This document shows positions 7,152 to 16,888 of a stretch of DNA of 40,947 bases, one piece after another (the first letter of the stretch is position 1; every line of letters starts with the position of its first letter). The DNA comes from Desulfovirgula thermocuniculi DSM 16036. GTDB taxonomy: Bacteria > Bacillota > Desulfotomaculia > Desulfotomaculales > Desulfovirgulaceae. A program made the translations under genes and the position numbers. The stretch is taken from NCBI RefSeq assembly GCF_000429345.1, contig NZ_AUBR01000030.1, forward strand, positions 1-40,947, in the 5' to 3' direction. The notes beneath the pieces were generated by a model, which searched no databases, was not told where the DNA came from, and saw only the letters and a list, made by a program, of their open reading frames with translations.

Positions 7152-7730
7152 GTGCCCAGAGCCCACCTTTCCAAAAAACAGCGCCAGGAGCTGGTGGCCC
7201 GTTATTTGAGCGGCAACCCTTTCCTGACCGATGAGGATCTGGCCGCCCTCCTGGGTGTCAGCGTGCAGACCATCAGGCTGGACCGCAGCGAGCTGCACAT
7301 TCCCGAAAAGAGGGAGCGGCTGGAACAGGTGGCCCGGGGGGTGTATGGCAGGCTGAGGTCCCTGGAGGAGGGGGAGTTGGTCGGTGAGCTGGTGGACCTG
7401 GAGGTGGGGAAGCACGGCATTTCCATCCTCACCATTACCGAGCAGATGACCCTCAAGAAGAGCTGCGTGGCCCGCGGGCATTACCTGTTTGCCCAGGCCA
7501 ACTCCCTGGCGGTGGCCCTCTGCGATGCCGAGGTGGCCCTTACGGGAACCACAAAGGTGAGCTTTCGCCGCCCGGTGTATTGCGGGGAAAAGGTGGTGGC
7601 CAGGGCATTAGTGCGCCGCAGAAAGGGCAATAAATATATGGTAAGGGTTACCTCTACGGTTAACGGCGAGACGGTCCTAGAGGGGAAGTTCCTCATTTTT
7701 GGCCTTGCTGAGGAGGTTTGGCGCAGGTGA
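7152..7730 (+). CDS. fapR: FapR, malonyl-CoA-responsive repressor of lipid synthesis
   Basis: A 192-residue FapR. Residues 1-55 form the DNA-binding helix-turn-helix (FLTDEDLAALLGVSVQTIRLDRSEL), joined by a helix to a C-terminal hotdog-fold ligand domain that binds malonyl-CoA in characterised members (from about 75, with ARGHYLFAQANSLAVAL and KVSFRRPVYCGEKV). It represses fatty-acid and phospholipid genes until malonyl-CoA accumulates. The start is GTG at 7152 with a modest GGTGG site. A FapR box overlaps its own start of transcription, and it is the first gene of the plsX-fab operon, overlapping plsX as GTGA. Confidence 0.95.
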   Translation: MPRAHLSKKQRQELVARYLSGNPFLTDEDLAALLGVSVQTIRLDRSELHIPEKRERLEQVARGVYGRLRSLEEGELVGELVDLEVGKHGISILTITEQMTLKKSCVARGHYLFAQANSLAVALCDAEVALTGTTKVSFRRPVYCGEKVVARALVRRRKGNKYMVRVTSTVNGETVLEGKFLIFGLAEEVWRR

Positions 7731-8740
7731 AAATTGCCGTTGATGCCATGGGCGGCGACCATGCCCCTGCAGAAGTTGTGCGGGGGGCACTGGAGGCGGC
7801 CCGGGAGTACCGCCAGGAGATCATCCTGGTGGGGGACGAAAGGGCCATTGCCGCCGAGGTGGGCTCCGCCCTCCCGCCCGGCGTGGAGATCGTCCATGCT
7901 CCGGAAACAATTACCATGGCCGAGCAGCCGGCGGTGGCGGTGAGGAAGAAAAAGCAATCCTCCATCGTGCAGGCCGTGCGCCTGGTAAAGGAAGGCGTGG
8001 CCCGGGCGGTGGTTTCCGCCGGCAGCACCGGGGCAACCATGGCCGCCTCGCTCCTGGGGCTGGGCCGCATACCCGGCATTGACCGCCCGGCCATAGCCAG
8101 CGTGCTTCCCCGCCAGGGCGGCCGGACGGTGCTTTTAGACGTAGGGGCCAACGTAGACTGCAAGCCCCACCACCTGCTGCAGTTTGCCCTCATGGGTTCC
8201 CTTTACGCGGAGAAAATCCTCGGCGTACCCAGGCCCAGGGTGGGCCTTTTAAACGTGGGGGAAGAGGAGACAAAGGGCAATGAGCTCACCCTGGCGGCCC
8301 ATTCCCTTTTACGCTCCTCGCCTCTAAATTTTGTTGGCAACGTGGAGGGCCGCGACCTTTTTGCCGGGACGGTGGACGTGGTGGTCTGCGACGGCTTTGT
8401 GGGTAACGTGGTCTTGAAATCCGGCGAGGGTCTGGCCCTGGCCCTCCTGGAAATGCTCAAGGATGAGGTGGCCAAGAGCCTGATGGCCCGGGTGGGTGCT
8501 TTCCTGCTACTCCCGGCCCTGAAGGGCTTCAAGCAGAAGGTGGATTACGTGGAGTACGGCGGCGCCCCCCTGCTGGGTGTTAACGGCGTGGTCATTATCT
8601 GCCACGGCAGGTCCAACGCCCGGGCCATAAAAAACGCCATCAGGCGGGCCGGGGAGGCCATCAGCTCTAATCTGGTGGAGGCCATCCAGGAAAGCATCGG
8701 CAAGAGCCTGTGGCAGGAGAAAGCGGGGGTAATGAATTGA
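7727..8740 (+). CDS. plsX: Phosphate acyltransferase PlsX
   Basis: A 337-residue PlsX, which makes acyl-phosphate from acyl-ACP for PlsY and so links fatty-acid synthesis to phospholipids. Typical motifs are seen: KIAVDAMGGDHAP at the start, SAGSTGATMAA, LLDVGANVD, and VVCDGFVGNVVLK. The GTG at 7727 is chosen over a TTG at 7718 because the AGGAGG site (7711-7716) is then 10 nt away and the product starts MKIAVDAMGG like its relatives. The start overlaps the fapR stop as GTGA, indicating translational coupling. PlsX is a peripheral membrane enzyme. Confidence 0.95.
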   Translation: MKIAVDAMGGDHAPAEVVRGALEAAREYRQEIILVGDERAIAAEVGSALPPGVEIVHAPETITMAEQPAVAVRKKKQSSIVQAVRLVKEGVARAVVSAGSTGATMAASLLGLGRIPGIDRPAIASVLPRQGGRTVLLDVGANVDCKPHHLLQFALMGSLYAEKILGVPRPRVGLLNVGEEETKGNELTLAAHSLLRSSPLNFVGNVEGRDLFAGTVDVVVCDGFVGNVVLKSGEGLALALLEMLKDEVAKSLMARVGAFLLLPALKGFKQKVDYVEYGGAPLLGVNGVVIICHGRSNARAIKNAIRRAGEAISSNLVEAIQESIGKSLWQEKAGVMN

Positions 8741-9801
8741 GACCGAAAACTGTTACGCCCGCAGGCATATGGGGCACCGGCATATACCTTCCTCCCCGCG
8801 TGCTTACCAACCGGGATCTGGAGAAGATGGTGGACACCAGCGACGAGTGGATACTGACGCGCACGGGGATTAGGGAGCGGCGCATTGCCGAAGAAGGCCA
8901 GGCGGCTTCGGACCTGGCCGTACCCGCCGCCCGGCAGGCGCTGGCGGAGGCCGGTGTGGCGGCAGGAGAGCTGGACCTCATCATCGTGGCCACCAACAGC
9001 CCGGACATGCTTTTCCCGGCCACCGCCTGCCTGGTGCAGCACGCCCTGGGAGCCGTTAGGGCGGGAGCCTTCGACCTCCAGGCGGGCTGCACGGCCTTCA
9101 TTTACGCCCTGGCCTGCGGGGCGCAGTTCATTGCCACCGGCACGGCCAGGTGGGTGCTGGTAATAGGCACGGAGGTTCTCTCCCGGCTGGTTAACTGGCA
9201 GGACCGCAACACCTGCGTCCTCTTTGGTGACGGGGCCGGGGCGGCTGTCCTGGGACCGGTGCCGGAGGGCTACGGCATTCTGGCCACCCGCCTGGGGGCC
9301 GAGGGCGCAGGGGCGCACCTGCTTTCCCTGCCGGCGGGGCTGTCCCGACACCCTGCTTCTCCGGAAACGCTGGCCAAGGGAATGCACTACATACACATGA
9401 ACGGGCGGGAAGTCTTTAAGTTTGCCGTTAAGGTGATGGAGGAGGGCTTTGCCGAGGTGCTGGAGGCGGCAGGCCTCTCGCCGGAGCAGGTGGACTTTTT
9501 CATCCCCCACCAGGCCAATACCCGCATTATTGAGGCAGCCGCCAAGAGGATGAACCTGCCCAGGGAGAAGGTGTGGGTGAATCTGGACCGTTACGGTAAT
9601 ACCTCTGCGGCCACCATCCCCGTGGCCCTTCATGAAGCGGTAAAGGCCGGGCGCATTAAGGACGGCGACCGGGTGGCGCTCATGGCCTTTGGTGCCGGGC
9701 TCACCTGGGGAGGCATGGTGCTGCGGTGGTACGACCCGCGCAAAGAGAACCATATTGCTAGGGAAGGGGAAGATGGCCATTATCCGCACGAAGCTGTGTG
9801 A
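8737..9801 (+). CDS. fabH: Beta-ketoacyl-ACP synthase III FabH
   Basis: A 354-residue KAS III that condenses acetyl-CoA or branched starter CoA with malonyl-ACP to begin each chain. The Cys-His-Asn triad is visible: Cys118 (LQAGCTAF), His258 (IPHQANTRI) and Asn288 (YGNTSAA). The TTG at 8737 overlaps the plsX stop as TTGA and has a GGGGGT site 7 nt upstream; an upstream GTG at 8710 lies inside plsX and would add nine non-conserved residues. The 3' end overlaps fabK by 29 nt. Starter preference (straight or branched) cannot be judged by eye. Confidence 0.95.
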   Translation: MRPKTVTPAGIWGTGIYLPPRVLTNRDLEKMVDTSDEWILTRTGIRERRIAEEGQAASDLAVPAARQALAEAGVAAGELDLIIVATNSPDMLFPATACLVQHALGAVRAGAFDLQAGCTAFIYALACGAQFIATGTARWVLVIGTEVLSRLVNWQDRNTCVLFGDGAGAAVLGPVPEGYGILATRLGAEGAGAHLLSLPAGLSRHPASPETLAKGMHYIHMNGREVFKFAVKVMEEGFAEVLEAAGLSPEQVDFFIPHQANTRIIEAAAKRMNLPREKVWVNLDRYGNTSAATIPVALHEAVKAGRIKDGDRVALMAFGAGLTWGGMVLRWYDPRKENHIAREGEDGHYPHEAV

Positions 9802-10732
9802 CCTGCTGGAAATTGAGTACCCCATCATCCAGGGGGGCATGGCCTGGGTATCCACCGCCGAGCTGGCGGCGGCGGTAAGCGAGGCCGGCGGGCTGGGGAT
9901 AATCGGCACGGGGCACGCCACACCCGATTGGGTGCGGGAGCAGGTGCGCCTGGCCCGCAGCCTGACCGGCAAGCCCTTCGGGGTTAACGTGATGCTGCGC
10001 TCGCCCTACGCGGAGGAGATCCTGCGGGTGGTGGTGGAAGAGCGCGTGCCGGTGGTGACCACCGGGGCGGGTAACCCGGGCAAGTACCTGGGGGAGCTTA
10101 AAGCGACCGGGGTCAAGGTCATCCCTGTGGTGGCCTCCGTGGCCCTGGCCAGGCGCCTGGCCAGGAGCGGCGTGGATGCCCTGGTGGCCGAGGGCATGGA
10201 GAGCGGGGGACATGTGGGCGAGATCGGCACCTTCCCCCTGGTCCCCCAGGTGGTGGATGCGGTGGACATTCCCGTTATTGCCGCGGGGGGCATTTTTGAC
10301 GGGCGCGGCCTGGCGGCGGCCCTCATGCTGGGGGCGCAGGGGGTACAGATGGGCACCCGCTTCATGTGCGCCGCCGAGTGCACCATTCACCCGCGGGTGA
10401 AGGAGATGATCATTAAGGCCGGGGACAGGGATACGGTGGTCACGGGCAGGTCCACCGGCCACCCGGTGAGGGTCCTGCGCAACAAGCTGAGCCAGCAGTT
10501 TGAAGAGCTCGAGAGGCGCGGCGCCCCGCCGGAGGAGCTGGAAAAGCTGGGGGTGGGCAGGCTGCGGGCGGCCATGGTGGACGGCGATGTGGAGTACGGC
10601 TCGGTGATGGCCGGCCAGGTGGCGGCCATGGTGAAGAAAGTCCAGCCCGCCCGGGAGATCGTCCTGGAAGTGGTGCAGGAGGCGGCCCGGCTCCTGGCCT
10701 CTGCCTCCCGCTGGGTGGTGTCGCGGGAATGA
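9773..10732 (+). CDS. fabK: Enoyl-ACP reductase II FabK (FMN-dependent)
   Basis: A 319-residue TIM-barrel flavoprotein of the 2-nitropropane-dioxygenase-like family. Motifs include YPIIQGGMAWVS, GGLGIIGTG, VVTTGAGNPGKY, VAEGMESGGHVGEIGTF, and MGTRFM. In a fab operon this family is FabK, which reduces trans-2-enoyl-ACP with NAD(P)H and FMN and replaces FabI. The ATG at 9773 has a GGAAGGGGA site 3-10 nt upstream. It overlaps fabH by 29 nt and runs into fabD as ATGA. No FabI is present in this window. Confidence 0.93.
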   Translation: MAIIRTKLCDLLEIEYPIIQGGMAWVSTAELAAAVSEAGGLGIIGTGHATPDWVREQVRLARSLTGKPFGVNVMLRSPYAEEILRVVVEERVPVVTTGAGNPGKYLGELKATGVKVIPVVASVALARRLARSGVDALVAEGMESGGHVGEIGTFPLVPQVVDAVDIPVIAAGGIFDGRGLAAALMLGAQGVQMGTRFMCAAECTIHPRVKEMIIKAGDRDTVVTGRSTGHPVRVLRNKLSQQFEELERRGAPPEELEKLGVGRLRAAMVDGDVEYGSVMAGQVAAMVKKVQPAREIVLEVVQEAARLLASASRWVVSRE

Positions 10733-11670
10733 AGGTGGCCTTTCTTTTCCCCGGGCAGGGCTCCCAGTTCGTGGGCATGGGTCGCGAGATGTACGAGCGT
10801 TTTAATACCGCCCGGCGGGTTTTCCATGAAGCAGACGAGGCCCTGGGCTTTCCCCTCACGCGCCTCTGCTTTGAGGGACCGGCCGAAGAGCTCCAGCAGA
10901 CCGTAAACGCCCAGCCGGCCATCCTTACCGTCAGCGTGGCCTGCCTGGCGGTGCTGCGGGAAACGGGCGTGGAGCCGGCGGTGGCCGCCGGCCACAGCCT
11001 GGGCGAGTACAGCGCCCTGGTGGCCGCGGGGGCGCTGGAGTTCGGCCATGCCGTGCGCCTGGTGCGCAAGCGGGGCCAGTTCATGCAGGAAGCGGTTCCT
11101 TTGGGGGCGGGGGGCATGGTGGCGGTAATCGGTCTGGACGCCGCCAGGGTGGAGGAGGTCTGCCGGGAGGCCTCAAAGGGCGGCGCGGTGGTGGAACCGG
11201 CAAACTACAACTGCCCCGGCCAGGTGGTGGTAGCCGGGGAGATGGCGGCCCTGGAGCGGGCAGTAGAGCTGGCCAAAGCGGCAGGGGCCCGGAGGTGCGT
11301 TTACCTGCCGGTGAGCGCGCCCTTCCACTCGCGGTTAATGCGCCCTGCCGGGGCAAGGCTAGCCGCCGAGCTGGCCCGCGTGCCCGTTGCCGACCCCCGC
11401 TTTCCCGTAGTCTCCAATGTGACCGCCAGCTACGTGACCTCCCGGGAAGAGGTGGTCCGCCTCCTGGTGGAGCAGGTTTACAGCCCCGTGCGTTGGGAGG
11501 AGAGCATGCGGCGGCTCATCAATGACGGCGTGGACGCCTTTGTGGAGGTTGGCCCCGGGACGGTGCTCTGCGGGCTCATGAAGCGCATCAGCCGCGAGGC
11601 CGCCTGCCGCGGTGTGCAGGACCCGCCTTCCCTGGAAGAAGTCCTTGCGTGGCTGAGGGAGGTAGGCTAA
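10729..11670 (+). CDS. fabD: Malonyl-CoA:ACP transacylase FabD
   Basis: A 313-residue malonyltransferase that loads malonyl groups onto ACP. The N-terminal FLFPGQGSQFVGMG, nucleophile Ser90 in GHSLGEYSAL and His200 in SAPFHSRLM are in place. The ATG at 10729 overlaps the fabK stop as ATGA, and fabG begins 1 nt after its stop, so expression is coupled. Length and motifs are normal for the family. Confidence 0.96.
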   Translation: MKVAFLFPGQGSQFVGMGREMYERFNTARRVFHEADEALGFPLTRLCFEGPAEELQQTVNAQPAILTVSVACLAVLRETGVEPAVAAGHSLGEYSALVAAGALEFGHAVRLVRKRGQFMQEAVPLGAGGMVAVIGLDAARVEEVCREASKGGAVVEPANYNCPGQVVVAGEMAALERAVELAKAAGARRCVYLPVSAPFHSRLMRPAGARLAAELARVPVADPRFPVVSNVTASYVTSREEVVRLLVEQVYSPVRWEESMRRLINDGVDAFVEVGPGTVLCGLMKRISREAACRGVQDPPSLEEVLAWLREVG

Positions 11671-11671
11671 A

Positions 11672-12415
11672 ATGTTACTTGATGGCAAGAAGGCCGTGGT
11701 TACCGGGGCTTCGCGGGGCATCGGCCGCAGCATTGCCCTGGCCCTGGCCGAGGCCGGCGCCGAGGTGGTGGTGAACTTTTGCGGGCGGGCCGATGCCGCC
11801 GCAGAGGTGGTGTCGCGCATTCGGGAAATGGGCCGGCGGGCCGTGGCCTGCCAGGCAGACGTTTCCGTGCCCGCCGAGGCGGCGCGGCTGGTGGAGGTGG
11901 CCGTAAAGGAGCTGGGGGGCCTGCACATCCTGGTTAACAATGCCGGGGTCGCCCGCGACAACCTGGTCATGCGCCTCTCGGACGAGGACTGGGACCGCGT
12001 CCTGCAGGTAAACCTTAAGGGAGCCTTTAACACCATACGCGCCGCCTCCCGCGTGATGGTGAAAGCCCGCTGGGGCCGCATCATCAATATTGCCTCGGTG
12101 GTGGGCCTGGTGGGTAACCCCGGCCAGGCAAACTACGCGGCCAGCAAGGCAGGCCTCATCGGCCTCACCAGGGCCGTAGCCCGGGAGCTGGGTTCGCGCA
12201 ATATTACCGTCAACGCCGTGGCCCCCGGCTTTATCCTTACGGAAATGACGGAGGCCCTCTCCCGGGAGGTGCGGGAGAAAATGCTGGCCCGCACGGCGCT
12301 AGGGCGCTTCGGGCAGCCGGAAGAAGTAGCCGCCCTGGTGGTCTTCCTGGCCAGCGAGGCGGCAGGCTACATAACCGGGCAGGTAATTGCCGTGGACGGA
12401 GGTCTAACGGTGTAG
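11672..12415 (+). CDS. fabG: 3-oxoacyl-ACP reductase FabG
   Basis: A 247-residue short-chain dehydrogenase that reduces 3-ketoacyl-ACP with NADPH. The cofactor motif TGASRGIG is at residues 11-18, NNAG at about 89-92, and the catalytic Ser142, Tyr155 and Lys159 (YAASK) are present. The ATG has a GAGGGAGGTAGG site inside the end of fabD. A 56-nt gap separates it from acpP, the only sizeable gap in the operon before the acpP terminator. Confidence 0.95.
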   Translation: MLLDGKKAVVTGASRGIGRSIALALAEAGAEVVVNFCGRADAAAEVVSRIREMGRRAVACQADVSVPAEAARLVEVAVKELGGLHILVNNAGVARDNLVMRLSDEDWDRVLQVNLKGAFNTIRAASRVMVKARWGRIINIASVVGLVGNPGQANYAASKAGLIGLTRAVARELGSRNITVNAVAPGFILTEMTEALSREVREKMLARTALGRFGQPEEVAALVVFLASEAAGYITGQVIAVDGGLTV

Positions 12416-12471
12416 GACCGGGACATAATTGTTTTAGTGGTTGGGGGAATATGGGAAGGGGGTGATGATGC

Positions 12472-12702
12472 TTGTCCATCTTTGAGAGGGTAAAGGCAAT
12501 TATTGTGGAGCAGCTGGGAGTGGATGAGTCAGAGGTAACCATGGACGCCTCCTTCATTGACGACCTGGGGGCGGACTCCCTGGACATAGTGGAGCTGGTG
12601 ATGGCCCTGGAAGAGGAGTTTGATATAACCATTCCCGATGAGGATGCGGAAAAAATCCGCACCGTCGGCGAGGCCGTGAAATACATCCAGGACCACATTT
12701 AG
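12472..12702 (+). CDS. acpP: Acyl carrier protein AcpP
   Basis: A 76-residue acidic ACP. Ser36 in the [12 protein letters not shown] motif is the phosphopantetheine site. The start is TTG at 12472 with a strong AAGGGGGTGAT site (12456-12466). Growing acyl chains are carried on it for FabH, FabD, FabG, FabK and FabF, all encoded alongside. An intrinsic terminator follows at 12713, so part of the mRNA probably ends here and ACP is made in excess over the genes beyond. Confidence 0.97.
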   Translation: MSIFERVKAIIVEQLGVDESEVTMDASFIDDLGADSLDIVELVMALEEEFDITIPDEDAEKIRTVGEAVKYIQDHI

Positions 12703-12712
12703 TTTAAAGCTC

Positions 12713-12740
12713 AAGTCCCGCGCCCTACGCGGGACTTTTT
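12713..12740 (+). terminator. Intercistronic terminator between acpP and fabF
   Basis: AAGTCCCGCG (12713-12722) pairs with CGCGGGACTT (12728-12737) over a 5-nt loop, with a run of Ts. No obvious promoter follows before fabF, so it probably works as a partial terminator. Confidence 0.75.
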
Positions 12741-12775
12741 GAGATAAAAGAACTCTTTTTAAGGAGGATACGGTT

Positions 12776-14023
12776 TTGACGGCCAAGAGAAGGGTTGTGG
12801 TTACCGGCCTGGGCGTGGTTTCTCCCTTAGGTACGGGGTTGGAGTCTTTCTGGGCCAACCTGATCGAGGGGAAAAGCGGGGTGGGCCCCATTACCCGCTT
12901 TGACGCCAGCGCCTTTGAAACCCGCTTTGCCGCTGAGGTTAAGGACTTTGACCCCACGCGGTACGTTGACCGCAAGGAAGCGCGGCGCATGGATCGCTTT
13001 ACCCACTACGCCCTGGCGGCCACCAGCATGGCCCTGGAGGATGCGGGGCTGGACCTACAGGAAATAGACCGCGACCGCGCGGGGGTCATCCTGGGCTCCG
13101 GCATCGGGGGCATTGAAACCCTGGAGGAACAGCACAAAATCCTCTTGTCCCGCGGGCCAGGCCGGGTTAGCCCCTTTTTTATCCCCATGATGATTGCCAA
13201 CATGGGGGCGGGGCAGATTGCCATTACCTACCAGCTGAGGGGTTGCAATTTTAACGTCACCAGCGCCTGTGCCTCCAGTGCCCACGCCATTGGCGACGCT
13301 TTCCGCCTCCTGCAGGGGGGCTACGCCGAGGTGATGATTACCGGGGGCAGCGAGGCCCCCATAACCCCCCTTGCCCTGGCCGGCTTTTCCTCCATGAAAG
13401 CCCTCTCTACCCGCAATGAAGATCCTGCGAAGGCCAGCCGCCCCTTCGATGCCGGGCGGGACGGTTTTGTCATCGGGGAAGGGGCAGCCATCCTCATCCT
13501 GGAAACCCTGGAGCACGCAGAAAAGCGCGGTGCGCGCATTTACGCCGAGGTGCTGGGGTACGGCACCAGCTGCGATGCCCATCATATCACCGCTCCCGAC
13601 CCCCAGGGTGAAGGGGCAGCCCTCTGCATGAAGCGGGCGCTGGAGGACAGCGGTCTGTCGCCGGAAGAAGTGGACTACATCAACGCCCACGGCACCTCCA
13701 CCCCCCTGGGGGACAAGGTGGAAACGCTGGCTATCAAGCAGGTCTTTGGCGCCCACGCCTACCGGCTGGCCGTCAGTTCCACCAAGTCCATGACCGGCCA
13801 CCTCCTGGGCGCGGCAGGCGGCCTGGAAGCGCTGATCTGCGTGCTAGCCATAGAGCGGGGCGTTATACCCCCTACCATCAACTACGAGGAGCCGGATCCG
13901 GAGTGCGACCTGGACTACGTGCCCAATGAAGCCCGCCGGGCCGACGTGCGCGTGGCCCTGACCAACTCCTTTGGCTTTGGAGGGCACAATGCCACGCTCA
14001 TTTTCGGCAAGTACACGCCGTGA
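12776..14023 (+). CDS. fabF: Beta-ketoacyl-ACP synthase II FabF
   Basis: A 415-residue KAS II for chain elongation. Cys165 ([12 protein letters not shown]), His305 (NAHGTSTP) and His342 ([12 protein letters not shown]) form the catalytic set. The start is TTG at 12776 with an AAGGAGG site at 12761-12767. It lies downstream of the acpP terminator and overlaps rnc as GTGA. FabZ and acetyl-CoA carboxylase genes are not in this window. Confidence 0.96.
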   Translation: MTAKRRVVVTGLGVVSPLGTGLESFWANLIEGKSGVGPITRFDASAFETRFAAEVKDFDPTRYVDRKEARRMDRFTHYALAATSMALEDAGLDLQEIDRDRAGVILGSGIGGIETLEEQHKILLSRGPGRVSPFFIPMMIANMGAGQIAITYQLRGCNFNVTSACASSAHAIGDAFRLLQGGYAEVMITGGSEAPITPLALAGFSSMKALSTRNEDPAKASRPFDAGRDGFVIGEGAAILILETLEHAEKRGARIYAEVLGYGTSCDAHHITAPDPQGEGAALCMKRALEDSGLSPEEVDYINAHGTSTPLGDKVETLAIKQVFGAHAYRLAVSSTKSMTGHLLGAAGGLEALICVLAIERGVIPPTINYEEPDPECDLDYVPNEARRADVRVALTNSFGFGGHNATLIFGKYTP

Positions 14024-14760
14024 AGCCGGGTGGTTTTCCTGTGGATAACCGGGTTAAAATAGAGGCCTTAAAGGAGCGCCTCTCCCTTTGCTGGCAAAAT
14101 GAGGACCTGCTCCATGCGGCCCTCACCCACGGCTCGTACAGCAGCGAGCATCCCGGCGCCGGCGACAACCAGCGCCTGGAATTCTTGGGTGACGCCGTGC
14201 TGGAGCTGGTGATCAGCGATTACCTTTACCGCACTTATCCCGGCTTGAGCGAAGGCGAGCTGACCCGCCTGCGGGCGGCGGTGGTCTGCGAGCCCTCCCT
14301 GGTCAGGGTGGCCCGGGAGCTGGATTTGGGCTCCTGCCTTTACATGGGCCGCGGCGAGGAGCGCGCGGGGGGAAGGGAGAGGCCCTCCATCCTGGCCGAC
14401 GCCTTTGAGGCCCTGCTGGGGGCCATTTACCTGGACCAGGGCCTGGAGGCGGCCAGGCGTACGGCCCTGCGCTACCTGGAGCCGATCGTGCGGGACGTGC
14501 TGGAAGGGCGCGTGGAGCGGGACTATAAGACCGAACTCCAGGAGATACTGCAGGAGGAAGGCCAGGTGGAAATACGCTACCATATCTTGCGGGAGGAGGG
14601 GCCCGACCACAGCAAGACGTTTACCGCCGCCGTTTACTTCTGGGGCCGGGAGATGGGCCGGGGGAGCGGGCGGTCCAAAAAGGAAGCCGAGCAGCGGGCG
14701 GCCTGCCAGGCCCTCACCAGGCTGGGCTATTTAAAGAAGGGGCCGCGGGGGGATGGTTAG
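14020..14760 (+). CDS. rnc: Ribonuclease III
   Basis: A 246-residue RNase III. The catalytic-domain signature [14 protein letters not shown] lies in the first third, with a second acidic motif ([14 protein letters not shown]) further on. The C-terminal double-stranded-RNA-binding domain runs from about 165 ([11 protein letters not shown] ... [14 protein letters not shown]). It processes rRNA precursors and structured mRNAs. The GTG at 14020 overlaps the fabF stop; a second GTG at 14041 would shorten it by seven residues and cannot be excluded. It shares one base with ftsY (TAGTG). Confidence 0.94.
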   Translation: MKPGGFPVDNRVKIEALKERLSLCWQNEDLLHAALTHGSYSSEHPGAGDNQRLEFLGDAVLELVISDYLYRTYPGLSEGELTRLRAAVVCEPSLVRVARELDLGSCLYMGRGEERAGGRERPSILADAFEALLGAIYLDQGLEAARRTALRYLEPIVRDVLEGRVERDYKTELQEILQEEGQVEIRYHILREEGPDHSKTFTAAVYFWGREMGRGSGRSKKEAEQRAACQALTRLGYLKKGPRGDG

Positions 14761-15674
14761 TGGGTATTTTCAGCCGTTTGAAGGAAGGCCTGGCCAAGAC
14801 GCGCCAGGGGCTGGTAGAGAAAATCGAAAGCCTGGTGTCCGGGCGCAAGGTTATCGATGAAAGCCTCTACGAGGAGCTGGAGGAAGCCCTCATTGCTGCG
14901 GACGTGGGGGTGGAGGTTTCCCTGGAGCTCATGGAGGCCTTGCGCCGGCGCGTGAGGGAGCAGAAGGTGAAGGATCCGGGCCAGCTAAAGCCCCTCCTCC
15001 AGGAGCTGATCCTGGAGGTGCTGGAGGAAGGCAGGGCCTCCCTGGAGCGCGGCGGTCCCCCAACGGTGGTCCTGGTGGTGGGGGTAAACGGCACGGGCAA
15101 GACGACGACCATCGGCAAGCTGGCCCACTTCTGCAGGTCCCGGGGCGAGCGGGTGATCCTGGCCGCCGCCGATACCTTCCGGGCGGCGGCCATCGACCAG
15201 CTAGAAATATGGGGCCGGCGGGCGGGGGCGGAAGTGATCAAGCACCGGGAGGGTGCCGACCCGGCGGCGGTGGCCTTTGATGCCGTGCAGGCGGCCCGCG
15301 CCCGCAGGGCGGACATCGTTTTCATCGACACCGCCGGGCGGCTGCACACCAAGAGCAACCTCATGGAGGAGCTAAAGAAGATCCGGCGCGTGGTGGGCAG
15401 GGAAGTGCCCGGCGCGCCCCACGAGGTGCTGCTGGTGCTGGACGCCACCACCGGCCAGAACGCCCTTTCCCAGGCCCGCCTCTTTGGCGAGGCGGTGGGC
15501 GTGACGGGCATCGTGCTGACCAAGCTGGACGGCACGGCAAAGGGCGGGGTGATCATCGGCATCCGCCGCTCCCTGGGCATACCGGTGAAGTTCATCGGCA
15601 TCGGCGAGGGCATCGACGACCTGCAGCCCTTCAACCCCCGCGAGTTTGTGGAGGCGCTGTTTGCCACAGGATAG
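14760..15674 (+). CDS. ftsY: Signal recognition particle receptor FtsY
   Basis: A 304-residue FtsY without the long acidic A domain of E. coli. It has a helical N domain (1-95) and a GTPase G domain with [27 protein letters not shown] and [10 protein letters not shown]. It docks SRP-bound ribosomes at the membrane. The GTG start overlaps the rnc stop by one base. In most related genomes smc sits between rnc and ftsY; here the two are directly joined, so smc must be elsewhere. Confidence 0.96.
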   Translation: MGIFSRLKEGLAKTRQGLVEKIESLVSGRKVIDESLYEELEEALIAADVGVEVSLELMEALRRRVREQKVKDPGQLKPLLQELILEVLEEGRASLERGGPPTVVLVVGVNGTGKTTTIGKLAHFCRSRGERVILAAADTFRAAAIDQLEIWGRRAGAEVIKHREGADPAAVAFDAVQAARARRADIVFIDTAGRLHTKSNLMEELKKIRRVVGREVPGAPHEVLLVLDATTGQNALSQARLFGEAVGVTGIVLTKLDGTAKGGVIIGIRRSLGIPVKFIGIGEGIDDLQPFNPREFVEALFATG

Positions 15675-15687
15675 CGCCTCCTTTCCT

Positions 15688-16803
15688 TTACGGCACCGGC
15701 ATCCGCCTGTTGCGGGGCCTTATTTTTTGTGTGAGCCGCTCGATGAGGTCCAGCGTGAGGGCGCCGTACTTGAAAATGTCGATGTTGGTGTGGTAGATGA
15801 GCTGTTTTAGGGGCGGCGCGGCCAGCAGCTTGACCAGCACGTTGAAATGGGCGTCGCTCAGGCTGTTAAGCAGTCGGCGGTAGGAAAGGGCCTGCAGGAT
15901 CTGCCGGCGCAGGCCTGCGGTCAGCGCGGTGTAGGGCGTGCCTTGGGCAATGGCCAGTCCGGCCAGGAAACCGCTTTTTAAGGCACCCATCAGGCCGAAG
16001 CCCAGGAAGGGCTCCATGAAGCCGCCGGCATTGCCCACCAGCAGGACGTTGCCCACCTGGGGCGGGTAGCAGTAGCCGCTGGTGTGGGGGAGGGAAAAGC
16101 TCTCCACCTCCTGGTAGGGGAGCTTTTCCACTTTCCAGAAGAGCCGCCACATTTCTTCCGCCTCGTCGGCGTTGCTGTCGGTGACGATGAGGACCAGCGA
16201 GGCCCGCCGGCGGCTAAAGGGGGTGAGGTAGGCGTAGCCGTGGCGGCAGTAGGAGGTGTTCAGCCACATGAGGAGGGTGTGCGGGTCGAAATCCCCCAGC
16301 ACCGCCGCGCCCCGCACCCAGGTGCTGATGATCTCCTGCCAGAGGCCCAGGGTGCGGGGCGCCTGGTCCGTGCCGTCGGCCACCACCACAAAGTCATACT
16401 TCCCGGAAAGCTCCCGCCAGTCGGCGCGGCAGTTGTAGCGCACCGGGCTTTGAAGGAGGGAGGAGAGCTGGCTTTCCACCGAGCCTTCGTCCTGCCCCCG
16501 CAGGAAGAGGTAGCCCAGGTTGCCGGTGACGGTGCCGGAGGCGTTTGGGGCGTGCATGACCACTTTTTGCAGCCGGGCCAGGGGCCGGATGGGCAGCCCG
16601 AGCTTTTGGTGGAGGTAGGCCACCTGGTCCTTTACGGGCCGGTTTAAAAGCTGCAGGATTCCCCCCACATGGGGAAAGGTTTCCCCGGAGCGGTGGCGCT
16701 GCTCGAAGATGTCGGGGAAGATGCCGTGGCGCTCCAGGGTGAGGGCGCAGGCCAGGCCGGAGATGCCGGCGCCGATTACGGCCACGCGGGGCCTCGCGTT
16801 CAT
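15688..16803 (-). CDS. FAD-dependent oxidoreductase, geranylgeranyl-reductase-like
   Basis: A 371-residue flavoprotein of the p-hydroxybenzoate-hydroxylase fold. The ADP-binding GxGxxG motif is in [18 protein letters not shown] at the N-terminus, and the second FAD motif is in [29 protein letters not shown] at about 240-268. The fold group includes geranylgeranyl reductases and aromatic hydroxylases; the substrate is not evident. A GGAGGG site precedes the ATG. It is clearly paralogous to the gene at 17918-19045: both share NRPVKDQ/WRPVKDQ, LPLARLQKIVMH-like and GDFDP...MWL segments and the ending PPLKQLIY / PGLKQLIY. The two flank gerAB, which is on the opposite strand. A role in spores or membrane lipids is only a guess. 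Confidence 0.75.
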   Translation of the reverse strand: MNARPRVAVIGAGISGLACALTLERHGIFPDIFEQRHRSGETFPHVGGILQLLNRPVKDQVAYLHQKLGLPIRPLARLQKVVMHAPNASGTVTGNLGYLFLRGQDEGSVESQLSSLLQSPVRYNCRADWRELSGKYDFVVVADGTDQAPRTLGLWQEIISTWVRGAAVLGDFDPHTLLMWLNTSYCRHGYAYLTPFSRRRASLVLIVTDSNADEAEEMWRLFWKVEKLPYQEVESFSLPHTSGYCYPPQVGNVLLVGNAGGFMEPFLGFGLMGALKSGFLAGLAIAQGTPYTALTAGLRRQILQALSYRRLLNSLSDAHFNVLVKLLAAPPLKQLIYHTNIDIFKYGALTLDLIERLTQKIRPRNRRMPVP

Positions 16804-16888
16804 TTAGGCTTCCCTCCTTAGAGCCGCGGCGGCCCGCATATCCTTTTCCATCCCGGTGCACAATATGTGGCAGCGGAGGTGAGATGCG

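Noticed and set aside
8545-9972. Long minus-strand open frame across plsX, fabH and fabK
   Set aside because: It is antisense to well-recognised genes in GC-rich DNA, has no recognisable domain and no ribosome site.
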